DNA from: Gammaproteobacteria bacterium
GTDB lineage: Bacteria; Pseudomonadota; Gammaproteobacteria; Steroidobacterales; Steroidobacteraceae
DNA: 41,801 nucleotides
Assembly: GCA_016882265.1 (NCBI GenBank)
Contig: VGVB01000023.1
Location: forward strand, 1-41,801
Direction of reading: 5' to 3'
Positions 10,135 to 17,878 of this stretch are shown here, piece by piece; position 1 is the first letter of the stretch; the number at the start of each line of letters is the position of its first letter. The translations under genes and the position numbers were made by a program. The notes beneath the pieces were generated by a model. That model was given only the letters and a program-made list of their open reading frames with translations, was not told where the DNA came from and searched no databases.

Positions 10135-10274
10135 GAGGGAGGCACTCAGACGGGCGCGCGGCTATGGGCCACTACAAGAACGGAGGCGGCTCCATGCACA
10201 TGGTCGGGGCCAGGAGCGACCAATCGTCCGGATGCCGTTGCACATCGAGGCGATCATAGGGCTGCCCACGGTAG

Positions 10275-10703
10275 TCACGCCGCCCGCACCGCCGGTCGGC
10301 CTCCCTTCCTTCCGTTCTCGCGCGCTGCCGCTGCTTTGCGCGGGGAGGTACGCGAGCCAGCTTCGCTTGCGGCCAACCGCATCATCCACTTTCTGCTGCC
10401 GAAAATGCCGGCCAGCGCGCCTTCTACTCGCAGGCTGGCGTTTCGCCTCGGCCAGTGCAATCCGTACCCCTCGCCCAATAGTTCGATCTCCGCCAGCTCG
10501 GCAGCGGTAGCGTTTTCGAGCCCCTGCACGCTGCGCGCCGGAAAGGCAAAGACGCAGTCGTTATCCAGTTCTACGACGATACGTTCGGTCCTCCGTTCGT
10601 GACGCGCCGCCTGCGCCCGTGGCTCGCGCTCATCGCGGCCGCCGATCCGCCCCGTCCGATTCACCCGCGCGATCTCGCGTTCGACCGGGTCTCGCTTAGC
10701 CAT
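10275..10703 (-). CDS. DUF2442 family protein
   Basis: 142 residues. The central part (RIVVELDNDCVFAFPARSV, then LENATAAELAEIELLG and GALAGIFGSRKWM) matches the DUF2442 pattern: a short N-terminal extension, a small beta-rich core, and a basic Lys/Arg/Gly tail (AAAARENGRKGGRP) seen in longer members. Members are often found with DUF4160 proteins and have been proposed as toxin-antitoxin-like or NAD-related regulators; none of that is shown here, and no partner gene is seen next to it. The intergenic space on its 3' side (10135-10274) has no convincing gene. Confidence 0.7.
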   Translation of the reverse strand: MAKRDPVEREIARVNRTGRIGGRDEREPRAQAARHERRTERIVVELDNDCVFAFPARSVQGLENATAAELAEIELLGEGYGLHWPRRNASLRVEGALAGIFGSRKWMMRLAASEAGSRTSPRKAAAARENGRKGGRPAVRAA

Positions 10704-10756
10704 GCAGCTTCTCCCATTTGCCCAGCAACCGGACTCGGTTGTCCCGAACGAGCCCC

Positions 10757-12133
10757 TCAGCCGCCCACTACCCGGCCCGGATTCAGAATGCCGCGCGGGT
10801 CGAGCGCCTGCTTGAGGTGGCGCATCAGTTCGATCTCGGCCGGACTGCGGGACAGCGGCAGCCAGGCGCGTTTTTCGAGCCCGATGCCGTGCTCGGCCGA
10901 AATCGAGCCGGCACGCGCGGCCAGCGGCCGGTAGACGATCTCTTCGACCTGGGCGCGGGCGCCGACGCCGGTCGGTCCGACGATGGCGAGGTGCAGGTTG
11001 CCGTCACCGAGATGGCCGAACGTGAAACAGCGCGCGCCCGGATGCGCGCGCGCCAGCGCTGCGTGCACCTCCGCAACGTAGCCCTCCATCTCCGCGATTG
11101 GCAGGCTGACGTCGAACACGAATGGTTCGCCGAGCGCGAACATCTGCCCGACATCGTCGCGCAGCGCCCACAGCGCATCGCGCTGGGCGCCGGAACTGGC
11201 GATCACCGCATCGTCGCAACCGCCCTCCCCGGCGACCGCCGCCAGCACAGCCTCGAAGCGCGCCTGGTCCGCGACCGGGTCCGCGCCCTGGGCTTCGACG
11301 ATCACGTAGTACGGGAAGTCACCGTCGAGCGGGCTGCGACCCCGCGCCGGCGGCTGGGTGACCATGCGGAAGAATTCGCGCCACATCACCTCGAATGACG
11401 ACAGGCTGCCGCCGAGCAGCCCGTCGAGCCGGCCCAGCAGCCCGCTGACCTGGTCGAAGCGCGTGCAGCCCAGCAGTGCCGTCTGGGAGCCGGACGGCAG
11501 CGGCCGCAGCCGCAGCACGAGGCGTGTGATCACGCCGAGCGTGCCCTCGGTGCCGATGAAGAGCTGCTTGAGGTCGTAACCGGCGTTGTTCTTCAGCATG
11601 CGGTTCAGCGCCGGGATCACGGTACCGTCGGCCAGCACGGCCTCGAGGCCGAGCACCAGCTCGCGCATCATGCCGTAGCGGATCACGCGGTTGCCGCCCG
11701 CGTTGGTGGCGGCGTTGCCACCGATCGTGGCCGAGCCACGCGCACCGAGATCGAGCGCGAACATCAGGCCGGCGCTCCCGGCGGCCTCCTGTACGGCCTG
11801 CAGCGTGGCGCCGGCCTCGACCAGCACCGTGCGCCCGGCGCAGTCGATCGCCTCGATGCGGTTCATGCGCTCGAGCGACAGGCCGATTTCATCGGGCCCG
11901 GCGACGCAGCCCTGCACGAGGCCGGTCAGTCCGCCCATCGGTACGACCGGCTGCCCGGCGGCGTGACAGGCAGCCAGAACGCGGGACACTGCCTCCGTCG
12001 CCGCCGGGCGCACGATCGCGAGCGCGCCGCAGGGCCGGGGATCGGACCAGCCCGTCGCCCGGCCGCTGACCTCCGCGCCGGTCAGCAGACCATGCGGACC
12101 GACGATTTCCGCGAGACGCGCCAGCAGCTCCAT
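10757..12133 (-). CDS. FAD-linked oxidase, D-2-hydroxyacid (D-2-hydroxyglutarate/glycolate/lactate) dehydrogenase type
   Basis: 458-residue VAO/PCMH-family flavoprotein. The N-terminal FAD-binding domain has VVPMGGLTGLVQG and the segment LGARGSATIGGNAATNAGGN, which cradles the pyrophosphate, followed by GTEGTLGVITRLVLRLRP. The C-terminal domain has the metal/substrate histidines in FGHLGDGNLHLAIV and SAEHGIG. These are the features of the GlcD/DLD/D2HGDH group, which oxidise D-2-hydroxyacids and pass electrons to a carrier. No GlcE/GlcF partner is adjacent, so a single-subunit D-2-hydroxyglutarate or D-lactate dehydrogenase is the better guess. It diverges from the mscS-like gene. Confidence 0.88.
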   Translation of the reverse strand: MELLARLAEIVGPHGLLTGAEVSGRATGWSDPRPCGALAIVRPAATEAVSRVLAACHAAGQPVVPMGGLTGLVQGCVAGPDEIGLSLERMNRIEAIDCAGRTVLVEAGATLQAVQEAAGSAGLMFALDLGARGSATIGGNAATNAGGNRVIRYGMMRELVLGLEAVLADGTVIPALNRMLKNNAGYDLKQLFIGTEGTLGVITRLVLRLRPLPSGSQTALLGCTRFDQVSGLLGRLDGLLGGSLSSFEVMWREFFRMVTQPPARGRSPLDGDFPYYVIVEAQGADPVADQARFEAVLAAVAGEGGCDDAVIASSGAQRDALWALRDDVGQMFALGEPFVFDVSLPIAEMEGYVAEVHAALARAHPGARCFTFGHLGDGNLHLAIVGPTGVGARAQVEEIVYRPLAARAGSISAEHGIGLEKRAWLPLSRSPAEIELMRHLKQALDPRGILNPGRVVGG

Positions 12134-12233
12134 CGGCGGTCATTCTAGCCGGCTGTCGCGTGGTTCGCCGAAGCGGCGCGAGTGCGCTATCTTCTCAGCA
12201 CCGCGGGCCGGTGCCCGCGCGGGGGATCCAGCC

Positions 12234-13574
12234 ATGGCCACCGAACCGTCACTCGCCGCGAGGCTGCTCGACGAAGTCGCCGGGCGCGCGCAGTCCGCGG
12301 AATACTGGTGGCAGCTCGGCATCATTCTGCTCGCCGTCGCGCTCGCCTGGGCCATGCGCCGGGCGGTTATCCGGTCCTTCGCACGCGCGGCCGGCACCCA
12401 GCCCGGCAGTGCCGGCGAGATCCTCGCCGAACTGAGCAGCCGGCTCGTCTTCCCGGCCGTGCTCGGCCTCGGCTGCCAGATTGCGGCGACCGTGCTCGCG
12501 CGCCTCGATCTGCCGCAGGGCGCAATCGCGACGGTCGCGGTGATCGCGCTCGCCTTCACCGGCATCCGCCTGCTGATCGAGCTGCTGAAGCGCGGCCTGC
12601 GGCCCGGACCGTTGCTGGTGGCGACCGAGCACGTGCTCGCCTGGGGCTTGTCGCTGCTGGTCGCCGTGTACGTGCTCGGCTGGCTCGAACCGATCACGGC
12701 CGCGCTCGACAGCATCGCCCTGCCGCTCGGCGAAAAGAGCTTCTCGCTGCTGGATGCGCTGCGGATCGTCGCCACGCTGCTCGCCTTCCTGCTGGTGGCC
12801 GCGTGGCTCGGCGCGCTGGCGACGCGCGGCATCATGGCCTCCGAGCAGCTTTCGATCGGCCTGCGCGTCGGCATCAGCAAGGTCGTGCGCCTGCTGCTGC
12901 TGGTGCTGGCCGCGCTGGTCGCGCTCGACCTCGTCGGCGTGGATCTCGCCGGGCTGGCGATCTTCAGCGGTGCGCTCGGCATCGGCCTCGGCTTCGGGCT
13001 GCAGCGGATCGCCGCCAACTACATCAGCGGCTTCATCCTGGTCGGCGACCGCTCGATCCGGCAGGGCGACGTGATCACGATCGGCGAGCGCTTCGGTGTC
13101 GTGCGCGAGCTGCGCGCCCGCTACGTCGTCGTCCGCGATCGCGACGGCGTGGACACGCTGATCCCGAACGAGAACCTGATCAGTTCCGAGGTCATCAACT
13201 GGAGCTATGGCGACCGCGCGATCCGGCTCAAACTGCCGCTGCGGATCAGCTACCGCGACGACCCACACGCGGCGCTGCGACTGCTGCTCGAGGCGGCCGG
13301 CCGGCACCCGCGTGTGCTCAAGGAGCCCAAGCCGGCGAGCCGCGTGATCGCCTTCGGCGACAACGGCATCGAACTGGAGCTGCGCTTCTGGATCATGGAT
13401 CCCGAGGACGGCATCTTCAACGTGCGCTCGGACCTGCACCTGACGATCTGGGACCTGTTCCGCGAAGCCGGCTTCACGATCCCGTACCCGCAGCGCGACC
13501 TGCATCTGCGCGACGGCTGGAACCTCAGGCCGGGCGGGTCAGATACACCAGCACCCGCTCCATCAGCGCGTTGA
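12234..13574 (+). CDS. Mechanosensitive ion channel, MscS family
   Basis: 446-residue inner-membrane channel that would open on membrane tension during osmotic downshock. Several hydrophobic helices occupy residues 20-230. The pore helix and following beta domain are recognisable: VGVDLAGLAIFSGALGIG, GFGLQRIAANYISGF, then DVITIGERFGVV and the typical DTLIPNENLISSEVINWS. The C-terminal alpha/beta vestibule runs to about residue 430. It starts at ATG 12234 after GGGGGA. The 3' end runs 50 bp into the end of the convergent glutamine amidotransferase gene. The N-terminal extension makes it longer than E. coli MscS, as in many YbdG/MscM-like proteins. Confidence 0.9.
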   Translation: MATEPSLAARLLDEVAGRAQSAEYWWQLGIILLAVALAWAMRRAVIRSFARAAGTQPGSAGEILAELSSRLVFPAVLGLGCQIAATVLARLDLPQGAIATVAVIALAFTGIRLLIELLKRGLRPGPLLVATEHVLAWGLSLLVAVYVLGWLEPITAALDSIALPLGEKSFSLLDALRIVATLLAFLLVAAWLGALATRGIMASEQLSIGLRVGISKVVRLLLLVLAALVALDLVGVDLAGLAIFSGALGIGLGFGLQRIAANYISGFILVGDRSIRQGDVITIGERFGVVRELRARYVVVRDRDGVDTLIPNENLISSEVINWSYGDRAIRLKLPLRISYRDDPHAALRLLLEAAGRHPRVLKEPKPASRVIAFGDNGIELELRFWIMDPEDGIFNVRSDLHLTIWDLFREAGFTIPYPQRDLHLRDGWNLRPGGSDTPAPAPSAR

Positions 13575-14223
13575 TCGCGCGGTAGGCCGCGGGCGGGGTG
13601 GCGAGAAGTTCGGCCTCCGACTGCACCCAGGTCGCGGGTTGCAGCTCGGTGCGGCAGTTCCCGATCAGCGCGCGCGCCGACTCCGGCGTCGTCTCCAGAT
13701 GGAACTGCAGGCCGATCACGCTGCGGCCGAACTGGAAAGCCTGATTCCCGCAGGCCGCGCTGCGGGCCAGCCGGATGGCGCCGGGCGGCAGGTCGAAGGT
13801 TTCGCCGTGCCAGTGAAATACCCGCGAGGATGGCGGAAAGCGAAACGAAGCACCGGCACCGGGATCGACACCCTGCACGTCGAACCAGCCGATTTCGCGC
13901 TCGGGGTTGCGGTACACGCTCGCGCCGAGGGCGCTGGCGATGAGCTGCGCGCCGAGACAAACGCCGAGCACCGGCTTGCCGGCCGCGATCGCCTCGCGGA
14001 CGAAGCGTTTCTCGGCGACGAGCCACGGCAGCTCGGCCTCGTCGTTGACGCTCATCGGCCCGCCCATCGCGACGATGAAGTCGGGTTCGCACGGATCCGG
14101 CAGCACCGGCGCCTCCCACAGGCGGGTTGTCGTCAGCTCGTAGCCCGCCGCCGCGAGCCACGGCCCGATGCTGCCCGGGCCTTCGAACGGGACATGTTGC
14201 AGACAGTGGGCGCGCCGCGGCAT
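13525..14223 (-). CDS. Class I glutamine amidotransferase-like protein
   Basis: 232-residue stand-alone GATase1 domain resembling GMP synthase-like amidotransferases (YfeJ/GuaA-like). The nucleophile elbow is GVCLGAQLIA and the His/Glu pair lies in GLQFHLETTPE, so the Cys-His-Glu triad is intact. WHGETFDLP is also typical. GGAGG sits 7 bases before ATG 14223 but only one base before ATG 14229, so the downstream start is preferred, giving MPRRAHCLQHVPFEG. The substrate is unknown; no synthetase partner lies nearby. It converges with the mscS-like gene with a 50-bp overlap. Confidence 0.85.
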   Translation of the reverse strand: MPRRAHCLQHVPFEGPGSIGPWLAAAGYELTTTRLWEAPVLPDPCEPDFIVAMGGPMSVNDEAELPWLVAEKRFVREAIAAGKPVLGVCLGAQLIASALGASVYRNPEREIGWFDVQGVDPGAGASFRFPPSSRVFHWHGETFDLPPGAIRLARSAACGNQAFQFGRSVIGLQFHLETTPESARALIGNCRTELQPATWVQSEAELLATPPAAYRAINALMERVLVYLTRPA

Positions 14224-14341
14224 GTGCATTCCTCCTCGGCACCGGGCAGCGCGGCGTCACGACCTCGACGGGATCGCTGGCGCGGCTCGCCCAAGGCGCA
14301 GGGAGTCTAACAGACCCCGGCGTGCCCGATCCCCGCGGCGC

Positions 14342-15196
14342 TCAGCCGAATCGCGCCACATAGGTTTGCGGATCCAGAATGCATTGCCGGTCGATTGCAC
14401 CCGATAACCAGAACATGCGCGGCCCACGCCGGAATTCAAACACGCGATACAGGTGATAGACATCCCGGCAATGTCGCGACGTTTCGAGCTCATGTCGGGT
14501 TACGTAGAAAGGCGCTTCCTTGCCGAATGCCGTAGTCTTGACTTCGATCAGCTTGTCCCTGCCATTGACCTCGAACGAGTGCACATCGAAGCCGAGGCCA
14601 TCCCCTTTGCTCACCGCCACGTGCTCCACTCTGTCCGCCAGCTTCCTCACCCCCAACTGATGCAGTCGATGCCGCTCGTAGGCGACGACGAACTGCTCAC
14701 CGGCCCGCCCGAGCGACCGATTCCGACACTCTTGCTCCAGGTAGTTGCGTTTGACGCCGAGGCTGCGAGGCTGATATTCGGGTTGGCGATTCGCAGAGGC
14801 CTGATCGACGACGGGCGCCGGCACCAGGACGTCTTGGAAGTCCGGTGCCGCAGGCACGATCGCCGGCCGCTCGATGGCGGCATTGACGATTCGCTCGAGG
14901 TCCGTATCGGCAACCAGCCGGGTCATCACCTCGCGCAACAGCGCTCCCTGATAGTTGCGCATGGGCTTGTAGCCGATGATCCAGGGTTGCCCGAGCTCGA
15001 CCAGAATCGCACTGATGTTCTGATGCTTGAGTTCGACCGAGCCCTCGGACCGGTCACGCAGTTTCTGCAGAAGATTGCGGCGATGCAGCGACTTGTTGTA
15101 GGCCTGCCCGGCGAGTTCCTGGGCCAGCATGTCAAAGTAGTCCGCGACCACCGCCTCGACTTCGAGCCTCGACCAGTCACGCCTCGACTCGCTCAT
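14342..15196 (-). CDS. DUF3883 domain protein, probable PD-(D/E)XK nuclease-like fold
   Basis: 284 residues. The N-terminal 90 residues (YNKSLHRRNLLQKL, ILVELGQPWIIGYKP) look like the small helical domain that often precedes DUF3883. The C-terminal 130 residues are the DUF3883 core: LGRAGEQFVVAYER, VEHVAVSKGDGLGFDVHSFE, then LIEVKTTAFG. The Asp in GFDV with Glu-x-Lys in EVK gives the D...ExK pattern of restriction-like nucleases. Base composition is less GC-rich and codon choice less biased than flanking genes, suggesting transfer. Such proteins occur in defence islands, but no partner genes lie beside it, so function is open. Confidence 0.8.
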   Translation of the reverse strand: MSESRRDWSRLEVEAVVADYFDMLAQELAGQAYNKSLHRRNLLQKLRDRSEGSVELKHQNISAILVELGQPWIIGYKPMRNYQGALLREVMTRLVADTDLERIVNAAIERPAIVPAAPDFQDVLVPAPVVDQASANRQPEYQPRSLGVKRNYLEQECRNRSLGRAGEQFVVAYERHRLHQLGVRKLADRVEHVAVSKGDGLGFDVHSFEVNGRDKLIEVKTTAFGKEAPFYVTRHELETSRHCRDVYHLYRVFEFRRGPRMFWLSGAIDRQCILDPQTYVARFG

Positions 15197-15276
15197 GGGA
15201 CTTGCGCCGCAATCGCAATGGCCGGACTTCTATGTACACGATGCCGCGGCGTCGTTCCAGTCGGGCGCAACAACCA

Positions 15277-15303
15277 GCGCGGCGGATCGTGGACCCGCCG
15301 CGC
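15277..15303 (-). terminator. Hairpin terminator downstream of the ARPP-1 gene
   Basis: A 12-bp stem with one mismatched or wobble pair (GCGCGGCGGATC against GACCCGCCGCGC) and a 3-base loop lies 9 bp after the ARPP-1 stop. It is followed on the minus strand by a TGGTTGTTG tract rather than a clean U-run, so termination may be partial. It separates the ARPP-1 gene from the DUF3883 gene. Confidence 0.5.
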
Positions 15304-15311
15304 GTCTGCTC

Positions 15312-16247
15312 TCAGGCCGCCTGCTGGGCGACCGGATAGGCCTCGAGGTGCACGACCCGCCCCTCAACCGCGAGCCCGGCGCCCTGCCACTGTCGCCCCG
15401 ACATGCGCCAGTCGTGGCCGAGACCGATGGCCTTGTACTCGTCGATCCGGGATCGGCCGACTTCGGCCAGCAGCGCATGCACGCTGGCGACTGCGGGCGG
15501 CGGCGCCTCGCCGTCGGCCTCCAGCGCATCCATCGCGTAACTGTCAACGAGTTTCGGCAGGTGACGGACCAGCGTGTCGCCCGCCGCGAACAACTCGAGA
15601 CCGGCCAGCACGCCGTTGATCGCGAACACTGCGCCGACCTGGTCCGGGATCGCCCGGATGCCAGTGCGGATCCGGTCGAGCGCTTCCGCCTGATCCGTGT
15701 AGATATCGGCCATGGCCGCGGTCGGCGATTCGACTTTCAGCGCGGCGGCCTTGCGGTCGATCTCAGCCCAGATCGCGCCCTGATCCGAGGCGGCGCGCCG
15801 CTGGTAGCGCAGGGACTCCGAGACGGCTGCAGCCTTTGCGGCCCTGGCCCGGGCATGCAGCGCCGCCCCGGTCGCCGCAAACCGGCGGCTGCGCCAGGAC
15901 CAACGCCCGCGCTCAACGCAGGAAACCGGGATGTCGAGCGTGGTCTGCGCCGGCACGAGGATCGTCAGGTTCAGCACGCGGTTCTGCTTGGCGCCGGCCA
16001 GTTCCTCCCCGTCGAGCAGCAGGACCGGCTGCTCGCCCTTGTTCAGGAAACGCAGGTTGGGCACCGAGCCGGATTCCGAGACCTCGGAAACCTCGGCGAG
16101 TCCGCGCTGCAGCGCCTCGGGCAGCGTCAGGTAGTCCGGCGCCGCCGTACCCGGCCGGCACAGGGGGAACATGGTCAGGTTGGCTGCGGTCTGCGGGAAT
16201 CCGAGCGACAGGCCCTGCAGGGCGGCTTCGAGCGTCTGGTTCGACAT
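15312..16247 (-). CDS. ARPP-1 family (DUF6569-like) protein
   Basis: 311-residue protein matching the ARG/rhodanese/phosphatase-associated domain (ARPP-1). The conserved block is LLLDGEELAGAKQNRVLN, then ILVPAQTTLDIPVSCVE and GRWSW. The C-terminal half is Ala-rich and helical. AAGGAG precedes ATG 16247. The biochemical role of the family is not established. It lies downstream of tRNA-Thr on the same strand (104 bp), so read-through from the tRNA promoter is possible. Upstream hairpins (CACCCGC/GCGGGTG) lie in the leader. Confidence 0.8.
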   Translation of the reverse strand: MSNQTLEAALQGLSLGFPQTAANLTMFPLCRPGTAAPDYLTLPEALQRGLAEVSEVSESGSVPNLRFLNKGEQPVLLLDGEELAGAKQNRVLNLTILVPAQTTLDIPVSCVERGRWSWRSRRFAATGAALHARARAAKAAAVSESLRYQRRAASDQGAIWAEIDRKAAALKVESPTAAMADIYTDQAEALDRIRTGIRAIPDQVGAVFAINGVLAGLELFAAGDTLVRHLPKLVDSYAMDALEADGEAPPPAVASVHALLAEVGRSRIDEYKAIGLGHDWRMSGRQWQGAGLAVEGRVVHLEAYPVAQQAA

Positions 16248-16350
16248 GGCAATCTCCTTGCCCCGGAAGTCCGGGCACCCGCATTTTCGGCGGGTGGGTG
16301 GCTCACCGCATGAGCCTGCACCAGAGGAGAATTCATGTACCGGAAGGACA

Positions 16351-16426
16351 TGGTGCCGGTGGAGGGACTTGAACCCCCGACCTCTCGCTTACGAAGCGAC
16401 TGCTCTACCAACTGAGCTACACCGGC
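16351..16426 (-). tRNA. tRNA-Thr (anticodon CGT)
   Basis: On the minus strand the 76-nt sequence folds as a cloverleaf: acceptor GCCGGTG/CACCGGC, D arm GCTC...GAGC, anticodon loop TTCGTAA with CGT at positions 34-36, T arm GGGGG-TTCAAGT-CCCTC, and encoded CCA at the 3' end. CGT reads ACG threonine codons. A non-pairing first anticodon-stem position is shared with the E. coli tRNA-Thr(CGT), so it is not a sign of decay. Confidence 0.97.
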
Positions 16427-16478
16427 ACGGGGGCGCGAGTATAGGCAAGGCCGGCGGGACCGGCAACGCGGCGCGGAA

Positions 16479-16910
16479 TCAGGCCCGGCGCCGCACCCGC
16501 ACGACGACGTCCACGGCCCGCGCCTCCAGCTCCGGCGGCAGCTCGGGCATCCGCCCGATCTGCAACTGCCCCGCCGGAATGTCGGCGACCTCGCCGGTGT
16601 CCTCGTAATAGATGTGGTGATGTGGCTCCGTATTCGAGTCGAACTGGCAGCACTCCGGATCCATCGCGAGGGCCTTGATGAGACCGCGCGCCGCAAACAG
16701 ATTCAAGGTGTTGTAGACCGTCGCCCGCGCGACCGGCGTGCCCATCCGGGCGAGTTCCCGGAACACCTGCTCGGCGGTCTGATGCTGATTACGGGCGAAC
16801 AGCAGCTCGGCGATCCGCAGCCGCTGGGTCGTCGCGAGTATGCCGTGGGTCGCCAGCAGCGCTTCGAGGCGCCCGCGGTCCCTGCGGCCGGTGCTGGTCC
16901 TCTCGTCCAT
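16479..16910 (-). CDS. Fur-family transcriptional regulator lacking CxxC zinc motifs (Irr/PerR-like)
   Basis: 143-residue Fur superfamily repressor. It has a winged-helix DNA-binding domain (LATTQRLRIAELLF, then VARATVYNTLNLFAARGLI) and a metal-binding hinge with EPHHHIYYEDTGEVADIP. The classical CxxC structural zinc pairs of Fur and PerR are absent; only one CC near residue 88 is present. HHH plus an EDTGE segment is reminiscent of Irr-type regulators. It would sense iron, haem or peroxide, but the ligand is not known. A strong promoter (16919-16947) places the transcription start almost on the ATG, implying a leaderless mRNA. It diverges from fimT. Confidence 0.85.
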   Translation of the reverse strand: MDERTSTGRRDRGRLEALLATHGILATTQRLRIAELLFARNQHQTAEQVFRELARMGTPVARATVYNTLNLFAARGLIKALAMDPECCQFDSNTEPHHHIYYEDTGEVADIPAGQLQIGRMPELPPELEARAVDVVVRVRRRA

Positions 16911-16918
16911 GGGCCACC

Positions 16919-16947
16919 AATATACCCCCCAAGGGATATCGGCTCAA
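16919..16947 (-). promoter_or_regulatory. Sigma70 promoter of the Fur-family gene, with a partial palindrome in the spacer
   Basis: On the minus strand TTGAGC (-35, 16947-16942) and TATATT (-10, 16924-16919) are separated by exactly 17 bp. The -10 ends 8 bases before ATG 16910, so the mRNA would begin about at the start codon. ATATACC...GGGATAT (16920-16939) is an imperfect inverted repeat inside the promoter and could be an autoregulatory operator. Confidence 0.6.
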
Positions 16948-17000
16948 ATGCAGCGGATTTGCGTCGAGGCGGCGGCGTGACCGCGCGCTAGGCTCCGCGC

Positions 17001-17513
17001 ATGTCGAAACCGATCTTTCCACCAGGCCTGCGCGGCCATACGCTCGCCGAGCTGCTGGTCGTGCTCGCACTCGCCGCCGTCCTGGCCGGGCTGGCGATGC
17101 CGGCTTTCGCCGGCCTGCTGCACGACAGTCGCCGCGACGCGGCCGTGCACGGCCTGCTGCACGCCGTCCACACGGCGCGCCAGCTCGCCGCCCTGCGCGG
17201 CGAGGAAGTCCGGCTGTGCGGCAGCATGGACCGGCAACGCTGTTCCGGCAGCGCGGACTGGAGCGGCGGCCTGCTGCTCACGGACGCAGCCGGAACCGTC
17301 TGGCGTAACCAGCCCGCGGCGGAGGCCGCGCCACGGCTGCGCTCGAACCGGACCTCGATCTCCTTCGAGGCTGGCACCAGTTTCGCCACGCCGGCGACAA
17401 TCGTGGTCTGCGACCGCCGCGGCCCGGCGGCCGCGCGGGCCGTCATCGTCAGCCGCAGCGGCCGCCCGCGCGCCAGCGACCGCGATGCCAGCAACCGGCC
17501 GCTCCAATGCTGA
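17001..17513 (+). CDS. fimT: Type IV minor pilin / pseudopilin, FimT/GspH type
   Basis: 170-residue prepilin-like protein. The class III signal is RGHTLAELLVVLALAAVLAG: cleavage after Gly, with Glu+5 as in all pilins, but His instead of Phe at +1. A hydrophobic alpha1 helix follows, then a GspH-like C-terminal beta domain with ICVVCDRRG-like and VIVSRSGRPR strands typical of the FimT/FimU group. Processed by PilD, it would join the priming complex at the pilus tip. It is the first gene of the minor-pilin operon and overlaps pilV by 7 bp. FimT and FimU cannot be told apart from sequence alone. Confidence 0.85.
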   Translation: MSKPIFPPGLRGHTLAELLVVLALAAVLAGLAMPAFAGLLHDSRRDAAVHGLLHAVHTARQLAALRGEEVRLCGSMDRQRCSGSADWSGGLLLTDAAGTVWRNQPAAEAAPRLRSNRTSISFEAGTSFATPATIVVCDRRGPAAARAVIVSRSGRPRASDRDASNRPLQC

Positions 17514-17878
17514 AGCGCCACCGTCACTCCGGCTTCACGCTGATCGAAACGCTGATCGCGCTCGCCTTGCTGCTGGCCGGCGTCGCCGGCTCTGCGCTGC
17601 TGCTGGTCCACACGCTGCAGTACGAGCGCGAGTCCGCGCACCGGCGGGCCGCGCTGCGCGCCGGCGCCTCGCTCGCCGAGGAATTGCGCGGGCGCGGCGC
17701 CGACATCGATGCGGAGCTGGTGCAGGACTGGAGTACGGCCACGGTTGCCGCCCTGCCGGCCGGAGCCAGCGCCCGGCTCAGCGCCGCGGACGGTGCTCCA
17801 GGCAACCTCCTCATCCGCATCGAGTGGCCCGCCGCTGGCGGCACCCCGGAATGGCTGGAACTGCCGGTGCAGCCATGA
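17507..17878 (+). CDS. pilV: Type IV pilus minor pilin PilV
   Basis: 123-residue prepilin with a short basic leader (MLKRHRHSG), cleavage before FTLIETLIALALLLAG, and Glu+5. The globular part (ESAHRRAALRAGASLAEEL and IRIEWPAAGGTPEWLEL) matches PilV in size and in its position between fimT and pilW. It overlaps the fimT end by 7 bp and shares ATGA with pilW, so translation is probably coupled. PilV is a core minor pilin that initiates pilus assembly with PilW, PilX and PilY1. Confidence 0.88.
   Translation: MLKRHRHSGFTLIETLIALALLLAGVAGSALLLVHTLQYERESAHRRAALRAGASLAEELRGRGADIDAELVQDWSTATVAALPAGASARLSAADGAPGNLLIRIEWPAAGGTPEWLELPVQP

Noticed and set aside
10185..10274. Minus-strand stretch reading YRGQPYDRLDVQRHPDDW downstream of the DUF2442 gene
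   Set aside because: No start codon, no family recognised and it is short. It may be a gene remnant, but this is not supportable.
16248..16350. Riboswitch in the ARPP-1 leader
   Set aside because: Simple hairpins only; no known riboswitch core could be matched, and the region is also the tRNA 3' flank.
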